Under the pieces are notes generated by a model. It saw only the letters and a list, made by a program, of their open reading frames with translations. It was not told the origin of the DNA and searched no databases. From contig NC_034009.1 of NCBI RefSeq assembly GCF_000346465.2, positions 10,396,186 through 10,460,185 on the forward strand: a stretch of DNA of 64,000 nucleotides. Reading direction: 5' to 3'. The position numbers were made by a program, and so were the translations under genes. The stretch comes from Prunus persica. Taxonomy: Eukaryota > Streptophyta > Magnoliopsida > Rosales > Rosaceae. Positions 33,086-46,433 of this stretch are shown here, piece after piece (positions within the stretch are counted from its first letter, which is position 1; every line of letters starts with the position of its first letter).

Positions 33086-34635
33086 GTCTTTGAGACATGA
33101 GAGACTGAGAGAGGAAGAACTTGGAACCTTAAATGTAAACCGAAAATGAATGAAAGCGACAAATTTATAGAATAAATTTTTAAAACCAACGGCGGTCCTT
33201 ACAAAAAAACCGCCGTTTAAATTGTAAAATCAACGTCGGTATGATCGACGTATATTACAGAAATCCACGTCGGTAAATTAATAAAAATGACGTGTTAAAT
33301 AATCTACCATGACGCGAGTTATTACTTATGTACTTTAATTTTTGAGTTTACTACGACGGTAACTACAAACTACTGTCGTATTTATTTACCACGTCCGAAG
33401 TTAAATGTACCGTCGTATTTTGTAATTTATACGTCGTAGTTATATGTAACCGCCGTATTATTTTTTTGAAATGGTTTTATATGTAAGCAACTTTTCGTCT
33501 ACTTGACTTACACATTAGTTGTTTTTATATTCTTATTTTATTTAAATCTGTCATCCAAAAAAGAAACTTTACATATTGCAGAATATTAATTTCCTTCGTT
33601 TTAAATTTCCTCCGGAAAAAAAACTCTATTTATAACGCACTGTAATTGAAAAATAAACTGAAAGGTCACGGGAAAAAAAATTCTATTCATAATTTAAAAA
33701 TTAAAATCCACGTCGGTTATATTAAACCTAACGACGTTAAATGAAATGATTCCACGTCGAACGAAAAATATTGCGTCGTGTTAGTTAAAAACGACGTAGT
33801 TAAATGTAACCGCCGTATTATTTTTTTGAAATGGTTTTATATGTAAGCAACTTTTCGACTTACACATGCACTGTTTCCAAACCCAATTAAAAATTTCAAT
33901 CTCCCAGAGAAACCTTTTCGCCTTTTTTCCTTGTCAGAGCATTGTCAGAGTTTCTCATCGTCTTCCTCTCGTCTTCTTCGTCGTCTCTGAACTTAAACAT
34001 CGATCATCTTCCTCTTGCTTTCATTGCACGCAAAAGGTAAGCTTTCATTTTCACTATTTTGGTTACTGTTTTGCATGCTCATACGTTTTTTGTTTGAAAA
34101 ATCTTTTTACCTTTTTTCTGGCCAAAATCATTTTACTTCTTTCCAAGTTTGATAAAATATACAGACAAAGAGGGAAAGTTTCCAACTTTGAAGACAACTA
34201 CCTCAACTAAATAAGACGACGGTAGACCACGACGGTTCGTCAGTTGTTCTAGCGTCGTCTGAAAATTGACAAAGTTGTTTTTAAAATAATAGTCTTTTTT
34301 TATATGCTTGTTTAATTGCAGGTTTGATTTCGCTGAACAATGGTTTTTGTTTTTCCCTTATTTGATAAAATATAAAGAAAAAGAAACTAGGGTTGGTATC
34401 TAATATAGACGATAAAATATAAATAATAGTTTACCACGACGGTGTATTACTATTGACGTCGTGTGAACATATATACCACGACGTTATATAAATAATGGTT
34501 TTAAACATTTATTACGTCTGAGATTATTTCATTGCGTCGTCTAAAATCATATCATACGTCGTATTTTTTTAATACCGTCGTTTGTGTTCTTAATGTTTTC
34601 CTGAAATATTTTCACTTGCAGTTTTGTCTGTTAAA
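33086..34635. other. CACTA-2 gene A 5' region and probable non-coding first exon
   Basis: Repeat-rich DNA to about 33850. A C/T-rich stretch (33890-34036) then looks like a 5' leader, ending GCACGCAAAAG|GTAAGC, a good splice donor. A second possible leader exon begins after TAATTGCAG at about 34322. The acceptor CACTTGCAG at 34612-34620 precedes the coding exon. 33430-33530 and 33790-33860 share a CGCCGTATTATTTTTTTG repeat. Confidence 0.5.
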
Positions 34636-37600
34636 ATGGTTTCTCAACAACAAACTAAGGATTCTGGCTCCAAGAAGCTTGGAATGGTAGCTCCTCAAGA
34701 CAAGTCTTCGAAGGAGATGAAGTCTTCGAAGAAGATGAAGTTTGCTTCATCATCTGCTGAGACAGAACAAACCAGCCAGACAACAATCTCAGATGATTCA
34801 AAGACTGGTCGAGGTATGAGCACAATGCCTCGTGTTGTGAAGAGAAAGCTTCAGAAACTGAGGCCAATTGTTGAGTACAATAAAAGGGGGAAAGGTGTTG
34901 GCCAAGCACATATTGAGATGCAGTCGTATATTGGTGTGTTGGCACGCTCCAGGATCCCACTTGTGGACAAGAAATGGTCCCAAATCCCCAAGGATATAAA
35001 GGAGCAGATTTGGGAAGCAGTTGACATGGCTTTTGTCGTAGGCCAAGGGGGCAAGACCTCTGTTTTAGCTTCTGCTTCCAAGAAATGGAAGGATTTCAAG
35101 TCTACACTAACGAGGCATTATATCCTTCCATACACCAATGACAGGGAGAAATTAAGCCAACCCCCTGAAACATATAAATTCATAGAGAAAGCACAATGGG
35201 ATGCCTTTGTAGCTTCAAGGCTATCCAAAGATTTTGAGTCTGTGCATTCTCAACATGCACAGATTAGGGAGAAACTCGAGTACAATCATCGATTGTCTCG
35301 AAAAGGATATGCTGGATTGGAGGATCAATTGGAGGAAACCATGCCTGGGGTAGAAATTGATCGATCTACCTTATGGAAGAGAGTTAGACAGGACAAACAT
35401 GGTAACATCCTTGATCCAAAGGTGGCAGAGAAAGCAAAATTAATTGTAAGCCTACTATCACTCTGTTTTAAATTTTTATTAAACTGTGAATTATTCTTAT
35501 TACGTCGTATGTTATATTTTTCGTCGTGTGAATGATATTACCACGTCGAGAAGTTTTTAAAAACGTCGTTAAAGGTCTAAATAGGAATCACTACTATGTT
35601 TTCTGTAATTATAGCATAAGACGTCGGTGGTTCATTTTGGCGTCGTTTGAATGATATTACCACGTCGAAACTTTTTTAAAAACGTCGTTAACGGTCTAAA
35701 TAGGAATCACTACTCTGTTTTCTTTAATTATAGCATAAGACGTCGGTTGTTTATTCATTTCGTCGTTTTAAATAAATAACCACGTCGGTATAACTACCGT
35801 CGTGATAAGTTATAATAACGTCGGTTTATACGTTATTGCGTCGTGTGAAATTATATAATACGTCGTTTGTACATAAATAACCGTCGTGTGTTTTTTTGTT
35901 TATTTTTTTTTAGGATGAATTGCAGAAACAAGTCTCGGAAGGAAAAGTCAGAGTAGATGGCAGCAATGATGTGCTGACCATGGCTTTGGGCCCCGAGCAT
36001 CCTGGCAGAGTGAGGGGAGTTGGTGCTGGTGTTTCCCCAAGGCAATATTTCAATTTGCCCAAACCACAGAGGGTGAGCTTTGACGACCGTTTGAAGGACA
36101 GTTTAAGAGTTCTCCTTCAAGAAGAGACTAAAAAGATGGAGGCTAAGGCAAGGGAAGAGGCCTTAAGGATGGAGGCTAGGACAAAACAATTGGTAGAGGC
36201 TGAGAGGGAGCATTTCCTGAGTCAGCTTTCCCAATTAATTCCCAATTTTGATCCAAGCATGCTTAAACCAAGAATTAGCCAAAGCCCCAAAAATCCAATG
36301 TCTGACAAAGCTAGCTGCTCTGGAGGTAATGTGAGATCCCTACATTTGGAGGATGATACTGCCAAAATGGGGAAACATCAGCCAGATGAAGAGAAGGAAG
36401 AAGAAAAAAGAGATGAAGAGAAGGAAGAAGAAAAGGAGAAAGAAGATGAAGAAAAGCATGACGACAAGGTATGTTCACATAACTTTGCCTTTTTTATTTG
36501 TTTTTCAAAATTTCAGACGTCGATATTTTTATTTAATCCGTCGTTTGTTTAAAACTTAGACGGCGGACTTTTTTTAAGACGTAATAAAATATTTAAACGA
36601 CGGTTTTTGCACCGTCGTTTAAATGGTTTCAGACGACACTTTATTCATAAAACCGTCGTCTTTATTGAATTACCACGACAGTTTTTTCACCGTCGTTTAA
36701 ATACTTTTAAGACGACGTTTTATTACTTAAACCGTCGTCTTTATTGAATTACCACGTCATTTTTTTTATTTCTTTAAACAGGTTATTGAAGTTGGTGCTT
36801 ATTCAAATATGGAGGCGCCATCTTCTTTAAAAACCCATTTTTTTTATTTCTTTAAACAGGTTATTGAAGTTGGTGCTTATTCAAATATGGAGGCGCCATC
36901 TTCTTTAAAAACCCTTTGTTGTTTTGTGAAAACGACACTCCTGCCTGAGGATAAGACACTCCAATTTACAATTGATAAGGAGGTGTTTGGTGGTGAGCGC
37001 GATACCTTCCTCCTGCCTGAAGATATTACACAATTTGCAGGCATGGAAGAAATTGGAGCTACTGTATTGGCTGTATATATGAGGTTTGTACTTCTAAAAT
37101 AATACCTCGTTGGTTTATATATTGCGTCGTCTTAACTAACTAACCACGTCGTCTTAACTAACTACCGTCGTGATAAATATATTATAACGTCCTCATCTAT
37201 TTCAGTACGCCGTGTGAAATATTATAATACGTCGTTTTTTTATACATAACCGTCGTGTTTGTTTGTGCTGACTTGTTTATATTATTTTATGTATTTAGGT
37301 ACTTACACGATGTTTTGAAACAAGCCAATATGTGCAGCATGGTTGGCTTTATTTAGGAACTAACTACCAACTCTGGCACAATAACTGAAAGATCACGACT
37401 GGTAGCAGCTCGACTTCAGAAGACAGACGGTGAACAGATTTTCATGATGCCTTACAATCCAGGGTTAGTCTCCTTAGGATTTTGTTTTTATGATTTTCAA
37501 TAAATGACAGCTTATAAACTAACCACGTCGGTGTTTTATTTTATTTAGTCGTTTGAAACTACTAACCACGTCGGTATTTATTTATCGTCGTGATAAATAT

Positions 37601-38251
37601 ATAATGTCGTCGTTATCTACTTTATTTCGTCGTGTGAAATACTATAATACGTCGTTTTTGTAAATAACCGTCGTTTTTATATTAATTTTGTGCAGCCTCA
37701 TTGGATCTTGCTGATTGTAAGAGCAAAGAAGGAGACCGTCTATTTTCTGGATCCTCTGCCAGGTCATCGTGTGGTCGACGAAGAGGCGAAAAACATCGTG
37801 AACAGTGCTTTAAAAATATATAATACCCACATAGCCCGAGCAGGACGTAAAAATGTAATTTGGAAAACTCTCTCAGGCACACCAAAGCAACCCAGCAATG
37901 TCGAATGCGGGTATTATGTAATGCGCTTCATGAGGGACATCATCATGGATCCTTCCTTGGGGTTTGAGAATAAGGTAAGAAGAAATTACCTTCATACATT
38001 TCACGTCGTTTTTTGTATTATCAACGACGGTCGTGTAAAATTAACGTCGTTGAATGGATATACTACGTCGGTTATGAAAAATATCGTCGTCTGTGATTGA
38101 ATTTCTTTTTATTTATAAACCCTAATAGTCATTGTTTATGCAGTATGCCAAGGGAAACCAGGAAGCTTCATACCCCCAAGAAGCCATTGATGAAGTCCGG
38201 AATGAATGGGCAGAGTTTGTTTTCCAAATTATTAAACAGGGCAATTATTGA
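34636..38251 (+). pseudogene. CACTA-2 gene A (Ulp1/C48 peptidase fusion), broken in exons 4 and 5
   Basis: Exons 34636-35445, 35914-36468, 36860-37083, 37299-37463, 37696-37974 and 38144-38251 correspond one to one with CACTA-1. Exon 4 lost 6 nt and has a TAG after SMVGFI, where CACTA-1 reads DPATVSA. Exon 5 lacks one nucleotide just before the catalytic HW (CCTCATT for CCGTCATT), shifting the frame. Beyond that, FLDPLPG and NVECGYYVMRFM are preserved in an open frame. Exon 3's 5' end is tandemly duplicated by 78 bp (acceptors before 36782 and 36860). Confidence 0.83.
36782..36937 (+). repeat. 78-bp tandem duplication of the gene A exon 3 splice acceptor and 5' end
   Basis: TTTCTTTAAACAG followed by GTTATTGAAGTTGG occurs twice, 78 bp apart. 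The spacing is a multiple of three and the added segment has no stop, so either acceptor would keep the frame. CACTA-1 has a single copy. Confidence 0.9.
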
Positions 38252-38689
38252 ACACTTGATATTTATGTATAATGTACCAATTTTCTCTATAATATGTAAT
38301 GTAAAAATTTGTTGAGGTTTTCTTAAATTAAAAAAAAAACAAACATACAAATTGCTTAACCGACGTGTAATACTTTTCCAACGACCTAATAAAGTCAATA
38401 ACCGTCGTATTTTGTTTTTGCGTGTTTTAAACAAATACGACGTAAAAAAATAGTTAGACGACGTTCTTTGAACAATTGAGTCGTTAATGGTTTACAATAT
38501 CTTCAATTTCTTAAGGGTTCAGGGTATAATCGACGACGTTTATGTAACGACTGCGGTTAAGTCGTAAAATATATATTTTACGTCGTATAGTTAAATAGCC
38601 GCCATGGTTTCTCATTACGACGTCATTGACGACTAGTAGTCTAATACATACACGTCTACATTATTACACCGACGTGGTTTGTTGTATGT
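38252..38689. other. CACTA-2 region downstream of gene A
   Basis: 3' flank of gene A and ACGACG-rich DNA; equivalent to about 10640-11074 in CACTA-1. No gene. Confidence 0.55.
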
Positions 38690-40270
38690 AAGAATATTTT
38701 ATTATTTTTATATCAAAATATTCAAAATAAATATAAAATAAATCAGAAAATTGAAAAGTCAACTCCTATGAAGTCATTGATATATTTTCTTCCACATAAA
38801 CCTTGAAAAAATTCATTTTGAATAACAAAAATTTAAAATGACCATCCAAAACAAAATTGTTTTGATGAGTCATAAAATCACTTCTAGTTTTATGGTTTAG
38901 GGTTTAGAGTCTAGGGTTTAGAGATTAGGGTTGTTATTTATTGGGGTTTATTTTTAAAGTATAATTTTTGGGTAGTCTAGGGTATATGTTAGGCTTTAAA
39001 ACCATAAAACCTTTTATAAACTTAATTTTTTAAATTGTATAATTTAATTTTATGGGTTTAGTGTATTAATTTTTAACGACGGTGGTTGGGTCGTGGAATA
39101 CATATTTTACGTCGTACAGTAAAACATACGACATGGTTTACGCTTTAAACGACGTCATTTTAATATGTAAGTCGGTTTATATAATTTACAACGTTTTTAA
39201 TTTCTTAACACCGACGTGGTTTCTCATTTTAACGACGTCATTTTAACGACTTAGTAGTCTATTACAATTTACAACGTCTACAATTTATTTAACACCGACG
39301 TGGTTTGTTGTATGGTAAGAATATTTTATTATTTTTATATCAAAATATTCAAAATAAATATAAAATAAATCAGAAAATTGAAAAGTCAACTCCTATGAAG
39401 TCATTGATATATTTTCTTCCACATAAACCTTGAAAAAATTCATTTTGAATAACAAAAATTCAAAATGACCATGCCCAACGCAATTGTTTTGATGAGTCAT
39501 AAAATCACTTCTAGTTTTATGGTTTAGGGTTTAGAGTCTAGGGTTTAGAGATTAGGGTTGTTATTTATTGGGGCTTATTTTTAAAGTATAATTTTTGGGT
39601 AGTCTAGAGGTATATGTTAGGCTTTAAAACCATAANNNNNNNNNNNNNNNNNNNNNNNNNNNNNNNNNNNNNNNNNNNNNNNNNNNNNNNNNNNNNNNNN
39701 NNNNNNNNNNNNNNNNNNNNNNNNNNNNNNNNNNNNNNNNNNNNNNNNNNNNNNNNNNNNNNNNNNNNNNNNNNNNNNNNNNNNNNNNNNNNNNNNNNNN
39801 NNNNNNNNNNNNNNNNNNNNNNNNNNNNNNNNNNNNNNNNNNNNNNNNNNNNNNNNNNNNNNNNNNNNNNNNNNNNNNNNNNNNNNNNNNNNNNNNNNNN
39901 NNNNNNNNNNNNNNNNNNNNNNNNNNNNNNNNNNNNNNNNNNNNNNNNNNNNNNNNNNNNNNNNNNNCAAAATATTCAAAATAAATTTAAAATAATCAGA
40001 AAATGAAAGTCATCTCTATGAAGTCATTGATATATTTTCTTCCACATAAACCTTGAAAAAATTTCATTTTGAATAACAAAAATTTAAAATGACCATCCAA
40101 AACAAAATTGTTTTGATGAGTCATAAAATCACTTCTAGTTTTATGGTTTAGGGTTTAGAGTCTAGGGTTTAGAGATTAGGGTTGTTATTTGTTGGGGTTT
40201 ATTTTTAAAGTATAATTTTTGGGTAGTCTAGGGTATATGTTAGGCTTTAAAACCATAAAACCTTTTATAA
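38690..40270. repeat. ~625-bp tandem repeat, about three copies, containing an assembly gap
   Basis: The block AGAATATTTTATT..., AAAATTGTTTTGATGAG..., TTTAGGGTTTAGAGTCTAGG..., ACACCGACGTGGTTTGTTG starts at about 38690 and 39313. A third copy emerges after the N run (from 39968). CACTA-1 and CACTA-3 have essentially one copy. The run of N (39636-39967) sits inside the array, so the true copy number is uncertain. Confidence 0.8.
39636..39967. other. Assembly gap (332 N) inside the tandem array
   Basis: A run of N lies between near-identical repeat copies; repeat collapse is the likely cause. Frames crossing it are not real. Confidence 0.97.
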
Positions 40271-41470
40271 ACTTAATTTTTTAAATTGTATAATTTAGTT
40301 TTATGGGTTTAGGGTATTAATTTTTAACGACGGTGGTTGCGTCGTGGAATACATATTTTACGTCGTACAGAAAAACATACGACATGGTTTACGCTTTAAA
40401 CGACGTCATTTTAATATGTAAGTCGGTTTATATAATTTACAACGTCTTTAATTTCTTAACACCGACGTGGTTTTTCAGTCGTCGTTATATAAAAAATTCA
40501 AAATAAATTTAAAATTAATCCGAAAAATGAAGCTTCAAAATGAACGGCCTTACGTTCTTAATCCGAAAAATGAAGTTTCCGTCGTGGAATATTAAATTTA
40601 CGTCGGTACTTGTAGAACTTTCGCCTTGATTTTTCTTTCGACGTTTTAAAACGCGCGAGCTCTAAAAATTTTCGCGCGACCTAAAGTTTTTTTAGATTTG
40701 GCTCTTATTCTTATACTTCGAACCCTGAAACCTAAAATTTTCAGATTTCGCGCGACATAACATTTCGCTCTCTCACTTCTGCTCTAATTAAAAGTTGCAC
40801 TCTCTAGGCTCCGTCGAATCTGTGAGCTCGTCCAACCTGTAAGTACAAACCCTATCTTCCCCTTGTAAATTCATTGAATGATATTAGGTTGTTTTGTTAA
40901 AGGGGTTCATGACAAGATCAAATAAAGGTGTACTTTTGTGTTTATAGGTATGGGTTCATGGATTTTCTGTTTAATGGGTTCATGGATTACATTATCTGTT
41001 ATGTTGAATTGGGAATGGATTTAATTTTGTCGTATCTTTTAATCACCCTATGTTATGTTGAATTGGGAATGGATTTATTGTTTTCATGCTTGGTTTCATG
41101 TATATGTTGGTTTCTTGCTTGGTTTCATATATATGTTGTGTTCTTAATGGGTTTTGTGTTCTTGAAAATAAACTGAGACACGACGAATTTTAAGGCATAC
41201 GACGACGATTACACGACGGTTTTTTTAAACTACCGTCGTTGTATTACTTATACACGACGGTTTTTTCATAAACCGTCGTTTGTATTACTTATAATAGACG
41301 ACGTCTGTTGAAAATCCGTCGTCTATATATGCCAAATACGTCTGTTTTTGTTTAAAACCCGTCGCCTCTGTTGTGTATTACTTGCGATTAGATCATTGTA
41401 TAATCTGCTATAGTGATGGTCATTGCCTGTATTTTCACTTTATTATAGATAATAGGTTATAGTGTCGGAG
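40271..41470. other. CACTA-2 transposase 5' flank
   Basis: Contains the CGCGCGA-rich short stretch (about 40660-40770), tandem TATGGGTTCATGGATT-like repeats (40945-41160) and the hairpin array (41205-41330). A splice-donor-like CTGTAAGTAC at about 40837 may end a leader exon. CACTA-1 and CACTA-3 have equivalents. Confidence 0.5.
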
Positions 41471-44400
41471 ATGGATAAGTCATGGATGCACTCGGATAGA
41501 AGATCGAAGGCATATGAGTTTGGGGTGGAAGCATTTTTGAACTTTGCTGTAGAAAATCTTCTAACTACAACACATATCCGTTGTCCATGTGTTAAATGTG
41601 TTAATTTGAAGTTGTTTGGGGTTGGAATTATAAGGGATCACTTATACTTTAATGGAATTGACCAAAGCTATAAGAATTGGACATTTCACGGAGAACCTTG
41701 GGAAGCAACTACTAATGCTAGCAGAAATGTTGAAGAAGATGATGGCCATAGTAGGTACAGTTTTGTGTCTGAAGAAATTGATATGGATGATAATGATTTT
41801 GGTGATTTTGGTTCCGATCCATATGAGTTTGCCAATGTGATTGGGGATGGAGATCAACCAGTGTACCCTGGTTGTAGAAAGTACACGAAGTTATCGGCAT
41901 TAGTGAAGTTGTATAATTTGAAGGCAAAACATGGGATGAGTGATGTCTGTTTTACAGAATTATTGATACTTCAAGGCGATTTGCTTCCAGAAGGAAATAC
42001 AATACCAACCTCCATGTATGAGGCTAAAAAGACTTTGTGTGCATTGGGGCTGAGTTATGAGAAAATGCACGCATGCCCCAATGATTGCATCTTGTATAGG
42101 AAGGAGTATGAGGATTCAACTAATTGTCCTACTTGTGGTATCTCAAGGTGGAAGGAAGGCAAAGATTCAATCTTGAAAGAGGGTGTGCCAGCGAAGGTGG
42201 TGTGGTATTTTCCCCCAATTCCAAGGTTTAAAAGGATGTTTCAATCACATGAGACAGCTAAGAGTTTGACTTGGTGGCATGCTGCTAGAAAATCAATTGA
42301 CGGTCAGATGTCTCATCCGGCGGATTCCCCGTCTTGGAAACTTGTTGATGATAAATGGCCTGAGTTTGGTAATGAGCCGAGAAACTTGAGATTGGCTCTT
42401 TCATTTGATGGATTCAATCCCCACAGTTCTCTAAGTAGCAGATATAGTTGTTGGCCGGTTATCTTAGTTACATATAATCTCCCTCCATGGCTGTGCATGA
42501 AACGAAAGTTCATGATGTTAACCTTATTGATTTCCGGTCCTAAACAACCCGGAAATGATATAGACGTCTACTTGGAGCCTTTGATTGATGATTTAAAATC
42601 CTTGTGGGTTGGGATTAGAGGAGTGTATGATGCACATAATGGAGAATACTTTACACTCAGAGCTGCATTAATGTGGACAATTAATGATTTCCCCGCCTAT
42701 GGAAACTTATCTGGTTGTGTTGTTAAAGGATATAAAGCTTGTCCAATATGCGGCGATGATACACCTAGTCACAGGTTGAAAAATGGCCACAAAATTTGTT
42801 ACATTGGGCATGGAAAATGGTTACCAATCAATCATCCATATAGGAGACAACGTGCAGCTTTTAATGGGAAACCTGAATATGGCATACCTCTCGAGCCATT
42901 AACCGGAGAAGAAGTGCTGCATATGGTTGAAAATGGTGACAGAGTTTGTTGGAAGAAGAAATCAATATTCTTTGATCTCGAGTATTGGAAATACCTTCCT
43001 GTGAGGCATGCCCTAGATGTTATGCACATTGAGAAGAATGTTTGCGATAGTATCATTGGTACATTGCTGGAGATCCCTGGAAAAAATAAAGATGGGATTG
43101 CTGCTCAATTAGATTTATTGAACATGGGGGTCAAAACTGATTTGCAACCCGAGTATGGAGAAAGACGTACTCGTTTGCCTCCTGGGCCTTGGAATTTGTC
43201 AAGAGCAGAGAAGAGAGAGGTTTGCAATTCTTTCTATGGTATGAAGGTCCCTGAAGGTTATTCTTCAAATATTAAAAATCTTGTATCTTTACAAGATTCA
43301 AGACTTCTTGGCCTTAAATCACATGATTGTCATACCTTAATGCAACAATTGCTCCCTGTGGCAATTCGTTCTGTTTTGGAGAAGCCTGCAAGGTATGCAA
43401 TAACTCGTTTGTGCTTCTTCTTCAATGCTATATGTGCAAAGACTGTTGATGTTTCCAAGCTAGATAAGTTGGAAGAAGATGTAGTAGTTACTCTGTGTTT
43501 GCTTGAGAAGTACTTTCCCCCTTCATTCTTTGATATCATGGTTCATCTAGTAGTACATCTTGTCAGAGAAGTTCGTCTATGTGGGCCAGTATATTTTAGG
43601 TGGATGTATCCGTTTGAAAGATATATGAAAGTGCTGAAGGGGTATGTTCAGAATCGTACTCGTCCCGAAGGTTGCATTGCTGAGCGGTATATAGCTGAAG
43701 AAGCGGTAGAGTGTTGTACTCAGCATTTATCTGATGCTAGTACAGTTGGAGTGCCTTCAAGCCAAAAGATGGGACTTTCAAAGCCATTATCAGGTTGCAC
43801 AGTGAGCGTAGTTGATCAGGACCTGTTGAATCAAGCACATCTATATGTCTTGGAGAATACGGAGGAAGTCCTACCTTATATCGAGTACGTATGAGCTTTA
43901 TTCTTTAAGTTTCCATTTTAAATTATTTCTTATGTTTATCTTCTATATTTGGGACCGTAATGCTTGAATTTTTCGTGTCATGTAGGCAACATATGATCCA
44001 CATCAAGATTGCTTATCCAAAATTTAGAAAGAGAACAAAGTGGCTGCAGGATAAGCACAATAGCACTTTCATTCAATGGCTACGCTTCAAGGTATATGTT
44101 GTTGAATAACATATTTCTCTTTTAATTTTCTTCTTATTTATATGTTAGATTGAATTAAGATATGATTAATTTGCAGGTTCAAAGTGAACTTGAGGAAGAC
44201 AATCATGGCGTATCAGAAAATTTAAGGTGGCTAGCAGCTGGTCCAAACATGGCAGTGCCATTATATAGGAGCTATCTTATTAAAGGTATTAAATTCAATA
44301 TCAAGGCACAAGATGATGTGCGGACAACTCAAAATAGTGGAGTTTATTTACTTGCACATACCATGCAAGTTGCTAGTGCCAAGGATAAAAACCCAATTCT

Positions 44401-44821
44401 CTCAAATATGGGTTTCTATGGTGTCATTCAAGAAATTTGGGACCTTGACTACCAAAAGTTTACAATCCCAGTCTTTAGGTGTGATTGGATAGATAGTTCT
44501 GGTCTTGTAGTCGACGAACTTGGATTTACCCTTGTAGATTTGAGTAAAATTGGACATAGGAATGACCAATTTGTTTTGGCTTCTCAAGTCAAACAAATAT
44601 TTTTTGTTGACGACCCAATGCATCGTGGTTGGTCGGTAGTGTTATCAATGCCTAATAGAGAATATAATGATGTTATTGGTGATGAAGTCTTAGGTGATGT
44701 GATAATTGAGTGTGAGCCATTTACTAGAGGGATGCCAAATGTTGACACATTTGATGAACTGGTGGGTGAGTTAGGCAGTCAAAATATTCGAGATGGGTGT
44801 GAAGATATATGGATTGAATGA
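41471..44821 (+). CDS. TNP2-type CACTA transposase (CACTA-2), intact
   Basis: Exons 41471-43884, 43986-44091 and 44177-44821 give the same 1054-residue protein as CACTA-1, with the same exon lengths. The ATG at 41471 is preferred over the in-frame GTG nine bases upstream. Motifs are as in CACTA-1, but Ser312 before DGFNP (Asp313) is Phe here, and an Arg before KWLPINHP is Gly. These few changes next to conserved positions could affect activity. The exon 1-2 junction restores YIEQHMIHIK. No stop or frameshift. Confidence 0.92.
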
Positions 44822-46433
44822 TGCTTATGTAATTGGCAGTGTATGACATTAATTTTGTAATATATTGTAATGTGATTTCTTCACTTTCTACGTTCAAATA
44901 AAACACGACGTTATTGTGAACCAGTTATTCAGCATATTTACCGACGTCTTAAAGCAACGTAACAATGAAGAACCACGACGCTATTGTGAAGCAATTATTT
45001 AGGATATCACGTCGGGGAAGGATTAAGAACCGCCATGTAATTCAAAATAACACGACTCCAATCCCATAATACCGACGTCTAAAAAACGAGATATATAATC
45101 TGAACGTTAAAAAATACGACGTCATCATACATTTTCCACGTCGCAAGTTCTTTTATAAACGAAGAGGAACGAAATGAATTCCGACGGAAATTCATTATAA
45201 CCGCCGTCTAATAACAATTAAACGACGTTATTTGTAATACGGCTCTCATCATAATCAACGCCGTCTATATGTTCTGTAATACGGCTCTCATTTATTTGGA
45301 ACCGACGTTGTTTAGAAGTTCAACGTCGTCTATATTATTAAGTGCGTCGTGAGTAATGATGATAGATATAAATACAACGTCGACTATATAAATGCCACCG
45401 ACGTTGTTTCGCATTTCAACGTCAACTGTATAAATACATACGTCGTAAATAATGACACTGACAACTATTTCCACGTCATCTTTTTTAGAAAAATCGAAGT
45501 GGAAAATTTATTTCACGACGGTTGTTTGTAAATAAGAGACGTAGTATATTTCAATAACGTCGTCTTCTCATGTATTTAAAGACGTCATATTTTTTCTTGT
45601 CGTGTAAATTATATTTAACGGCGTAGTATTTTAGTTGTCGTCGTTGTATGTATATCTTGCGGCCTTGTTCTTTTAACATGTGTCATATTTTTCCTTTTTA
45701 ACGACGGTGATTTGTTTGAGTTGGTCGTCTATTCTCATCCTCGACTATTTTCTAGAACTTTAGCAGACTAAACACGTCTGTTTTTATTGTTTTCCGACGT
45801 TGTTTTATTTAACAACGTCTAATATTTATCGTCGTTGTTTGTTTCTGAAAATATGACGTATAAATTTTGTAATACGACTCTCATATATTTGTAACCGACG
45901 TTGTTTCGTTTTTCAACGTCTACTCAATAAATACATACGTCGTAAATAATGACACTGACAACTATTTCCACGTCATCTTTTATCGAAAAATCGAAGTGGA
46001 AAATTAATTTTACGACGGCTGTTTTTATATATGCGACGTAGTAGGTATTAATAACGTTGTCTTCTAATGTATTTAAAGACGTCAAATTTTTTATTGTCGT
46101 GAAAATGATATTTAACGGCGTCGTTTTTTTATTTCCGTCGTTGTATGTCTATCTTGCGGCCTTGTTCTCTTAATATGTGTCATATTTTTCCTTTTTAACG
46201 ACGGTTTTTTTAGAGAGTTGGTCGTCTATTCTCATCCTCGACTGCTTTTTTAGATCTTTTTGCAGTACAAAGACGTCGTTTTGTATTTGTTGATGACGTT
46301 GTATATTTTAACAACGACGGTGATTTAGCGTCGTGGTTTATGAGGGAAAAGATGACGGTGGATTCCACGACCATTGAAAAACCGAATACACGACGGTGAT
46401 TTACCGTCGTCTTTTTGCTTTTTTGTAGTAGTG
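44822..46433. repeat. CACTA-2 right subterminal repeats
   Basis: Mirror image of 4134-5745, with the same ~497-bp double block and ACGACGG motifs. Ends at the TGTAGTAGTG terminus. Confidence 0.8.

Larger units (their letters stand above)
31566..46433 (+). mobile_element. CACTA-2: family-1 CACTA transposon, full-length
   Basis: Ends are CACTACTACAAAAAGTG (left) and, reversed, CACTACTACAAAAAAGC (right), with the 3-bp duplication GTA at 31563-31565 and 46434-46436. It is the inverse-orientation counterpart of CACTA-1, with RPN6 fragment, gene A and transposase in that order on the plus strand. Length is 14868 bp as assembled, including a 332-bp N run. It is longer than CACTA-1 because of tandem amplification at 38690-40270. 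It sits in an exon of the family-2 TNPA-type gene. Confidence 0.94.
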
